Of a stretch of DNA of 9,341 nucleotides, positions 5,420 to 9,341 are shown piece by piece. The DNA comes from Candidatus Thalassarchaeaceae archaeon. Lineage in GTDB: Archaea; Thermoplasmatota; Poseidoniia; Poseidoniales; Thalassarchaeaceae. Both the position numbers and the translations under genes were made by a program. How positions within the stretch are numbered: the stretch's first letter is position 1; each line of letters begins with the position of its first letter. A model generated the notes under the pieces. The model saw only the letters and a list, made by a program, of their open reading frames with translations. It searched no databases and was not told the origin of the DNA. The stretch is taken from positions 1 to 9,341 of the forward strand of contig JASMAJ010000025.1 of the NCBI GenBank assembly GCA_030754395.1. The letters run 5' to 3'.

Positions 5420-7423
5420 ATGGCGCACCGCAGTGCACTGCAGATAGCCGTTCTTCTAGCCATGTTCGCAATGGTCACTTCGTGGGTTCCAATGAGCGCT
5501 CCTAGTAATGAGCTTCCAGTGAATAATGAATCCCGCGAACAAGTTGGAGGAGGTGAGCCTACTCTTGAAGAACAATGCAGTTCGATTACCTTTGAAGACA
5601 TGTTTGATTATTCAAGCGCTATTTTTGAAATTGAAATTGCTTCTGATTGGAAATCGGCTGATGTCCACGCGATAGCGTGGGTAAATGGTACATTTGCGGA
5701 TATTGTGAGAACAAACCTTGACACATTTGTAGCAGAGGTATATCCTAGTGGAGATGATGGATGGATTTCCACAGATGAGAGGGAAGGTGTTCGTGCTATA
5801 GCTTCAGAGTGTGTCGAGCACACGCTAACACGAATTGGAATGAGGGATGGTGGCCCTCACCGAGGTGGTGGTGGTACAGATTGGAAGAACATCTCTTGGA
5901 CTGAGGATGAAGTATTGGTCGAAGAATGGAATCTTGTCCCCGAAGATCACTCTCAAGTCCGTTCGTGTTCAGGATGGGGTAGTAGTAGCGACTGTGTTGA
6001 GATACCAGTAGTTCCCAACTCAGATAGAGACTGTGATACGAATATAGCTGCGACTGCAGAAATAGATGAATGCAGATTGATGCTTTGGCTAAATGCTTCC
6101 TTGACAATTAATAATATCAATTCACCTGACGAATTCACCATTGCATTCAATGCCTCTAACTTGTCGAATATACTCTATAATTTCCATTTCCCATACACAG
6201 AAGGACTTCGTCTCGACATGTGGGACGAATGCGAAGGGCGTAATGTAGAAGTTGAAACCGACGAATATGCAGGAGAAGCCCCTCTGAGAGGCACTTGTTT
6301 GGGAGATGCTTCAAGTTCGTATCAATTGATTGAGAATGATGATGGTAGTCTGACTTATTCCATTGAGCCAAATATGCCTACTTGGCCAATTGGAGAAGAC
6401 CTATTCGCTGATTTCACCACTGCGCCAATACCAATCGACAATCCTCCTGCTTGGACTGAATCGGCACCGGAAGATGATGCTTGGTTCCCAAAGAGCAGTG
6501 GCGGACAACAAGTGATTGCCAATTGGCAGGAAATGCAGAACTGGTTTTCGGACGAAGCCGCTCTTTCTTCATTGACTATCGATTGCCGAGGAAATGCAGG
6601 GCTAAATATCCAGATTGAAAATCGTGAATTGTCAATGGACGTCCCTCGAGGTGAGGCTGGAGAAGTTACATGTGAGGCTATAGATCAGGCAGGACAATCT
6701 TCAGGAAATAGGTCTTGGAATGTAGGAGTGCCATTCCAAGTTTCAACTACAGATTCAGAACTTTTGGACCCTCATCCAATTACTCTTAGTCCAACATCGG
6801 GTTGGCCAGAATTAAGTGTATTAATTGGATTCAGTTCAGAATATGGAGTCAGAGACGATTCTTCAGGTCCGTTTTCACTATATGTCTCTGAAATCACTGC
6901 CGAGGTTGACTCTTCTTCAATAGTTCCAGGCCCTGCGTATGTTTGGGTAGAAGTTTCTGGAAATGGCGTTTTTAGTATGGAAGAGTTCTATGATCTTGGA
7001 ATTACCAAGACTGGTTCACCCCCTACTCTTGTAATTAATTCAGAAGGATGGAATGGAAACTCATGGTCAATGAATGGACAATTCAGTGATCCAGACGGAG
7101 AATATGTAACTTTCACCCAATTAATTGATGGCGCCGCTGCTGGAGAAGTAACAGTAAATGGAAACTCATGGACTACTCCTCAGATTGACTTCTCAGTTTG
7201 GTCAGAAGGATTGTACACAGTAGTTGTAAAAGGATGTGATGAATCAAATCTTTGTGATGAAGTTCAACATATTGTAAACAATACTCACCTATTTGACGAA
7301 ACTGATCCCACCATTGAAGAGCCAAATGACAAAGACTCTGGTTTCTCACTTCCTGCAATTGGGCTACCCGGACTGATAATTGCTTTATCTGCCGCACTCA
7401 TATACTCGGGCCGACGCGACTAG
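5420..7423 (+). CDS. Secreted surface protein with C-terminal membrane anchor, function unknown
   Basis: 667 residues. A signal peptide (about 1-27: two basic residues near the start, then a hydrophobic core AVLLAMFAMVTSW) and a C-terminal anchor (SLPAIGLPG at 643-651, a hydrophobic helix, then GRRD) predict an envelope protein facing outward. The acidic ectodomain has about eight N-glycosylation sequons (36, 89, 157, 225, 244, 247, 430, 620) and several Cys residues that could form disulfides (53, 131, 183, 192, 205, 218, 271, 293, 389, 418, 606, 612). Residues 109-120 resemble an EF-hand loop but lack the first Asp. A Gly-rich spacer lies at 143-152. The regions at about 384-440 and 534-621 look like Ig/PKD-type beta-sandwich modules; the latter uses NGNSW twice, encoded by a 15-bp repeat (7052-7066 and 7157-7171). 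I recognise no enzyme motif. The stop codon lies three bases before the next gene, suggesting co-transcription. Confidence 0.85.
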   Translation: MAHRSALQIAVLLAMFAMVTSWVPMSAPSNELPVNNESREQVGGGEPTLEEQCSSITFEDMFDYSSAIFEIEIASDWKSADVHAIAWVNGTFADIVRTNLDTFVAEVYPSGDDGWISTDEREGVRAIASECVEHTLTRIGMRDGGPHRGGGGTDWKNISWTEDEVLVEEWNLVPEDHSQVRSCSGWGSSSDCVEIPVVPNSDRDCDTNIAATAEIDECRLMLWLNASLTINNINSPDEFTIAFNASNLSNILYNFHFPYTEGLRLDMWDECEGRNVEVETDEYAGEAPLRGTCLGDASSSYQLIENDDGSLTYSIEPNMPTWPIGEDLFADFTTAPIPIDNPPAWTESAPEDDAWFPKSSGGQQVIANWQEMQNWFSDEAALSSLTIDCRGNAGLNIQIENRELSMDVPRGEAGEVTCEAIDQAGQSSGNRSWNVGVPFQVSTTDSELLDPHPITLSPTSGWPELSVLIGFSSEYGVRDDSSGPFSLYVSEITAEVDSSSIVPGPAYVWVEVSGNGVFSMEEFYDLGITKTGSPPTLVINSEGWNGNSWSMNGQFSDPDGEYVTFTQLIDGAAAGEVTVNGNSWTTPQIDFSVWSEGLYTVVVKGCDESNLCDEVQHIVNNTHLFDETDPTIEEPNDKDSGFSLPAIGLPGLIIALSAALIYSGRRD

Positions 7424-7426
7424 GTC

Positions 7427-8377
7427 ATGAGCTTCAGTGGGAACGTAGAGAGTGAGTCTCACGAAGGTGGGCTTCTCGTTGCTTTTGAGGGTCGTGCACC
7501 ACGACTAGGAGCAACCATTCGAGTAATTGGTGGTAAGTCCTTAGGTCGTGTAAACACGGTAATAGGTGCGGTAGATAGAGCCTTAATTCACATTCACCCA
7601 TTAGCTGAAGATGTCAATACATCTAGTGCAATTGGTTCACCTGTTGAGATTGCACCTCGAGAGAGACGCAGTCGAGACAAGGACCGAGGGCGCTTTGATC
7701 GACGTGACAATCGTCGAGGTAGAGATGAGGGTCGAGGAAATTACGATAGAAGTGGCAATAGAGATAGGCGTGGACAAGATAGAGGCAGAGATAACAGAGA
7801 TGGAAACCGTGGAGGTGACTGGACCTGCCCTAAATGTAAAAATTCAAACTTTGCCTTCAGAAATCAATGTAATCGCTGTGAAGCCGAGAAACCTAGCGGG
7901 GGCAGAGGAAATAACTCAAATTATCAAAGAGGCAGAGGAAATGACTCAAATCACCAAAGAGGTAGAGAAAATAACTCAAATTATCAAAGAGGCAGGGGTG
8001 ACAGGAATAGAGGAGAACGAAGCGATGGTAATCGTGGAGGAGACTGGACTTGTCCTAAATGCAAGAATTCAAACTTTGCTTTCAGAAACCAATGTAATCG
8101 TTGTGAAGCCGAGAAACCTAGTGGAGGCGGGGACAGCAATAGAGGGAGGCAGGAAAGAAGAGACCGCCCCCCTAGAAAACAATCACGAGAAGGTGACCGA
8201 AGAGGCCCTAGAGGCGGAGAACGCAGAGGATTTAGAGATGGAGATTCTAGACAAGGCGGAAACTCAAGAGGTAGGAGTCCAGGTAGTGCAAATAAACCTC
8301 GAAGAGGTGGTTTCCGTGGGCCAACAGGTGGCGGAAATCGCCGAAACAGACCTGGTCGCAGTAGTGGAAGAAGATAA
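7427..8377 (+). CDS. Gar1-like H/ACA RNP protein with RGG-rich tail and two RanBP2-type zinc fingers
   Basis: 316 residues. Positions 14-80 (GGLLVAFEG, GKSLGRV, VIGAVDRALIHIHPL, IGSPVEI) follow the order of conserved blocks in archaeal Gar1, the subunit that joins Cbf5 and Nop10 in guide-RNA pseudouridylation. The match is from memory and moderate. From 78 to 316 the protein is disordered and strongly basic (60 Arg in 239 residues, with Gly, Asn, Asp, Ser) and rich in RG/RGG-like motifs. Two zinc fingers lie in it: W132, C134, C137, N141, C148, C151 and W207, C209, C212, N216, C223, C226, the RanBP2 signature W-x-C-x2-C-x3-N-x6-C-x2-C, which binds single-stranded RNA in several eukaryotic proteins. 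Three 10-residue repeats link the fingers. The start lies three bases after the preceding stop, so it is probably in one operon with the surface protein gene, an odd partner. Other archaeal Gar1 proteins are about 75-100 residues with a short basic tail. An alternative is a general RNA-binding protein with an OB/Gar1-like fold. Confidence 0.7.
   Translation: MSFSGNVESESHEGGLLVAFEGRAPRLGATIRVIGGKSLGRVNTVIGAVDRALIHIHPLAEDVNTSSAIGSPVEIAPRERRSRDKDRGRFDRRDNRRGRDEGRGNYDRSGNRDRRGQDRGRDNRDGNRGGDWTCPKCKNSNFAFRNQCNRCEAEKPSGGRGNNSNYQRGRGNDSNHQRGRENNSNYQRGRGDRNRGERSDGNRGGDWTCPKCKNSNFAFRNQCNRCEAEKPSGGGDSNRGRQERRDRPPRKQSREGDRRGPRGGERRGFRDGDSRQGGNSRGRSPGSANKPRRGGFRGPTGGGNRRNRPGRSSGRR
7799..8128 (+). repeat. 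Duplicated 105-bp zinc finger units (7799-7903 and 8024-8128)
   Basis: The units begin exactly 225 bp (75 codons) apart and encode identical 35-residue stretches (D125-G159 and D200-G234). I count 12 base differences, all at silent third positions. This is an internal duplication old enough to have accumulated synonymous changes while the protein stayed fixed. Confidence 0.9.
7901..7990 (+). repeat. Three 30-bp tandem repeats in the zinc finger linker
   Basis: Units at 7901-7930, 7931-7960 and 7961-7990 encode GRGNNSNYQR, GRGNDSNHQR and GRENNSNYQR, in frame, followed by GRGDRNRG. They form a low-complexity Asn/Arg/Gly linker between the two zinc fingers. The copies differ at a few bases, so the array is moderately recent. 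Confidence 0.85.
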
Positions 8378-8387
8378 TTTCAATTTC

Positions 8388-8393
8388 TATATT
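8388..8393 (+). promoter_or_regulatory. Possible TATA box for the TPR-like membrane protein gene
   Basis: TATATT in the 71-bp gap after the Gar1-like gene lies about 60 bases before the next start, predicting a leader of roughly 30 bases. A weaker CTTAAC (8431-8436) is nearer. The T-rich stretch around it (8378-8393) may also end the preceding transcript. Weak evidence. Confidence 0.3.
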
Positions 8394-8448
8394 GAATAAT
8401 TAACTGAAGATTAGCCACCCGAGCATTCATCTTAACAACACCTGAGCA

Positions 8449-9341
8449 ATGGTCATGGCGAAGAGTGCGGAGAAGCTTTGGGCTGATGCGCTTGAACAAG
8501 AAAAAGTTGGTGAACTAGAGGATGCAAAATCTCTAGCACATGAAATAACTAAGATAGATCGAGATCATTCAGATGCTTGGTTCATGATTTCACGACTTTC
8601 ACTACCTCCTGTCAGACGAGGAAAAACAGAAGAACCAAGCCTTGCACAAGCTGCTACTGCACTTTCCGCATTACGACATGTTGTCAGAATCGATTCTGAA
8701 CGTAGAGACGCGTGGATATTGGGTGGAGCATTACTTGTCGACCATTTAGGGATGATGGAGGAGTCTCTTGAATGGTGGGAAATGAGGAGAAAATTAGTAC
8801 CAAAGGAGGTTACACCTCTAGTTGAACAGATCGGTGTTCTCATCAGATTAGGAAATTATGAAGAAGCTGGAGAATTATTAGAGACCCTATTCAGTCCTGA
8901 AATGGAGGACCCCGATAATCGTCAATTATTCAGGATGGATTCAGTAAGGAAAATGGTCGCTAATGCGTCAAGTATGGAAAAGGATGAAGTTTTCAGACCA
9001 CAGAATCCCAAACACAAGAGATGGGAAATTATTGACCGAATGAAAACAAGGAAACCACTATCTGAAACATTCTTCCTCTTGACTTTTGTAGCACCAATTG
9101 TTTTCTTACTCGGAACTTTCTCGATGACATTACTTGGCAATTTGGGTAGACTAGGACTCCTAATTGTTTTCCTAATCATCCTATTCTTGTTTTGGGGTAT
9201 CAGTAGATTATCCTCAGGATTATTACAGAAACTGAACCGGCACTCGATGGATCTTGAAAGAGCCCTAGATGTTGAAGCGAGTTCAGGAAAACTGTGTATT
9301 CCTGATGAAATAAGAGGAAGTAAACTTTACAATTCAATCTT
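8449..9341 (+). CDS. TPR-like membrane protein (3' end beyond window)
   Basis: An uninterrupted frame of 297 codons runs from the ATG at 8449 to the window edge. An in-frame TGA two codons upstream makes this the earliest start; the ATG at 8455 (MAKSAEKL) is an equally good candidate. The first 150 residues look like helical TPR-type repeats: about 7-40 (LWADALEQEKVGELEDAKSL), about 68-100 and about 102-148 (ALLVDHLGMMEESLEWW, then LIRLGNYEEAGELLETLF). A basic segment with several Lys/Arg (187-202) precedes two hydrophobic helices (about 206-228 and 233-250), after which the chain continues in a polar region. The TPR part probably sits in the cytoplasm as a protein-binding platform held at the membrane. 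No catalytic motif is seen and the partner is unknown. It probably has its own transcript, 71 bp after the Gar1-like gene. Confidence 0.8.
   Translation, partial: MVMAKSAEKLWADALEQEKVGELEDAKSLAHEITKIDRDHSDAWFMISRLSLPPVRRGKTEEPSLAQAATALSALRHVVRIDSERRDAWILGGALLVDHLGMMEESLEWWEMRRKLVPKEVTPLVEQIGVLIRLGNYEEAGELLETLFSPEMEDPDNRQLFRMDSVRKMVANASSMEKDEVFRPQNPKHKRWEIIDRMKTRKPLSETFFLLTFVAPIVFLLGTFSMTLLGNLGRLGLLIVFLIILFLFWGISRLSSGLLQKLNRHSMDLERALDVEASSGKLCIPDEIRGSKLYNSI

Noticed and set aside
5744..5779. EF-hand in the surface protein (residues 109-120)
   Set aside because: The first ligand position is Pro instead of Asp and the third is Gly, so calcium binding cannot be claimed, unlike the complete loop in the lipoprotein.
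5796..6107. 103-codon minus-strand open frame
   Set aside because: Antisense to the surface protein gene, with unlikely composition and no start signals.
7901..7990. Possible CRISPR array
   Set aside because: The 30-bp repeats are directly adjacent with no unique spacers and are in frame within a protein.
7611..8399. 262-codon open frame overlapping the Gar1-like gene in another frame
   Set aside because: Low-complexity Arg/Gly/Asn codons suppress stops in this frame. The 12 differences between the two zinc finger units are all silent in the 7427 frame but change residues in this one, so only the 7427 frame is under protein-level selection.
8922..9179. 85-codon minus-strand open frame
   Set aside because: Antisense to the TPR-like membrane protein, whose frame is continuous and has sensible helices.

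Overview
The window looks like a piece of a marine planktonic archaeon, most likely Marine Group II (Poseidoniales/Poseidoniia). This is inferred from the gene mix and cannot be proved without a database search. The pointers are archaeal TATA-type promoters close to start codons with few Shine-Dalgarno sites, a U-rich archaeal-style terminator, an archaeal H/ACA protein Gar1-like domain, secreted proteins ending in an LPG(F)-hydrophobic-RR(D) anchor, and a bacterial-type glycerol-3-phosphate dehydrogenase (GpsA), which is a reported peculiarity of this lineage.

Layout. Positions 1-1992 (minus strand) hold the first 664 codons of a large membrane protein that runs off the left edge; its end resembles the second half of the small multidrug export family. 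A 61-bp gap with a terminator and a TATA box separates it from a 607-residue minus-strand lipoprotein (2054-3877) that has both an N-terminal lipobox and a C-terminal membrane anchor. Upstream of the lipoprotein lies a remnant (3948-4094, open further back) encoding a second copy of its C-terminal tail. It abuts a tRNA-Leu(UAG) gene (4133-4217, minus strand, CCA encoded). An 11-bp piece of the tRNA is repeated at the junction.

To the right everything is on the plus strand: gpsA (4321-5331); a 667-residue secreted, anchored, probably glycosylated surface protein (5420-7423); three bases later a 316-residue RNA-binding protein (7427-8377); then a TPR-like membrane protein cut by the right edge (8449-9341).

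The most unusual item is the 316-residue protein. It has an N-terminal Gar1-like beta-barrel domain followed by an Arg/Gly/Asn-rich disordered tail carrying two identical RanBP2-type zinc fingers. This combines an archaeal H/ACA pseudouridylation subunit with the RGG-zinc finger-RGG layout known from eukaryotic FUS/EWS/TAF15. The two finger copies differ by 12 silent and no amino-acid-changing substitutions over 105 bases, which argues for strong selection on the protein. The genes do not form one obvious pathway: the window mixes envelope proteins, phospholipid-precursor synthesis and RNA modification.
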